6,416 bases of DNA from Sulfurovum sp. (GTDB lineage: Bacteria > Campylobacterota > Campylobacteria > Campylobacterales > Sulfurovaceae), in NCBI GenBank assembly GCA_020726085.1, contig DYTG01000004.1:1-6416 (forward strand), written 5' to 3'. Of this stretch, positions 6,393 through 6,416 are shown piece by piece; the first letter of the stretch is position 1, and each line of letters starts with the position of its first letter. The notes beneath the pieces are model-generated. The model was given only the letters and a program-made list of their open reading frames with translations, was not told where the DNA came from and searched no databases. A program made the translations under genes and the position numbers.

Positions 6393-6416
6393 TACATAGT
6401 GGACTTTCAATCTCTT

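Overview
This 6.4 kb window looks like chromosomal DNA of a Campylobacterota (former Epsilonproteobacteria) member, probably a free-living sulfur-oxidiser type such as Sulfuricurvum, Sulfurimonas or Sulfurovum. The base composition is moderately AT-rich. The proteins resemble Campylobacter and Helicobacter versions, and the order pyrD - M16 protease - dapA - short-chain dehydrogenase is one I remember from C. jejuni and H. pylori. The genus is inference.

Layout. At the left edge (2-730, plus strand) is the 3' part of a gene of unknown function that runs in from outside the window. It meets a long minus-strand unit tail to tail at 731-782, where a palindrome and a hairpin lie. All the rest, read right to left, is one tightly packed minus-strand unit: an extended -10 promoter near 6290, then pyrD (class 2 dihydroorotate dehydrogenase, GTG start), a secreted M16 zinc peptidase, dapA (lysine/peptidoglycan pathway), a FabL-like enoyl-ACP reductase of the SDR family, a small HEPN-like protein with a C-terminal membrane helix, an Excalibur-domain reading frame with no convincing start, and an all-alpha dUTPase (dut). 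Neighbours overlap by 8 or 1 bases or are 2 to about 25 bases apart, and most have a Shine-Dalgarno sequence. Co-transcription through dut is therefore likely.

The first four genes supply pyrimidine, envelope-protein quality control, diaminopimelate and fatty-acid functions. dut adds dUTP removal and dUMP supply. The two small genes between fabL and dut are the accessory part: a membrane-anchored RxxxxH protein and a cysteine-rich calcium-binding-type domain, possibly one membrane protein split by a frameshift.

The right edge (6252-6416) holds the pyrD promoter and a near-perfect 22-base hairpin that resembles a dispersed REP-type palindrome. I found no transposase, tRNA, rRNA or complete CRISPR array, and no clearly new multi-gene system. 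The best leads are the HEPN/Excalibur pair, the FabL-type active site, and the right-edge palindrome.
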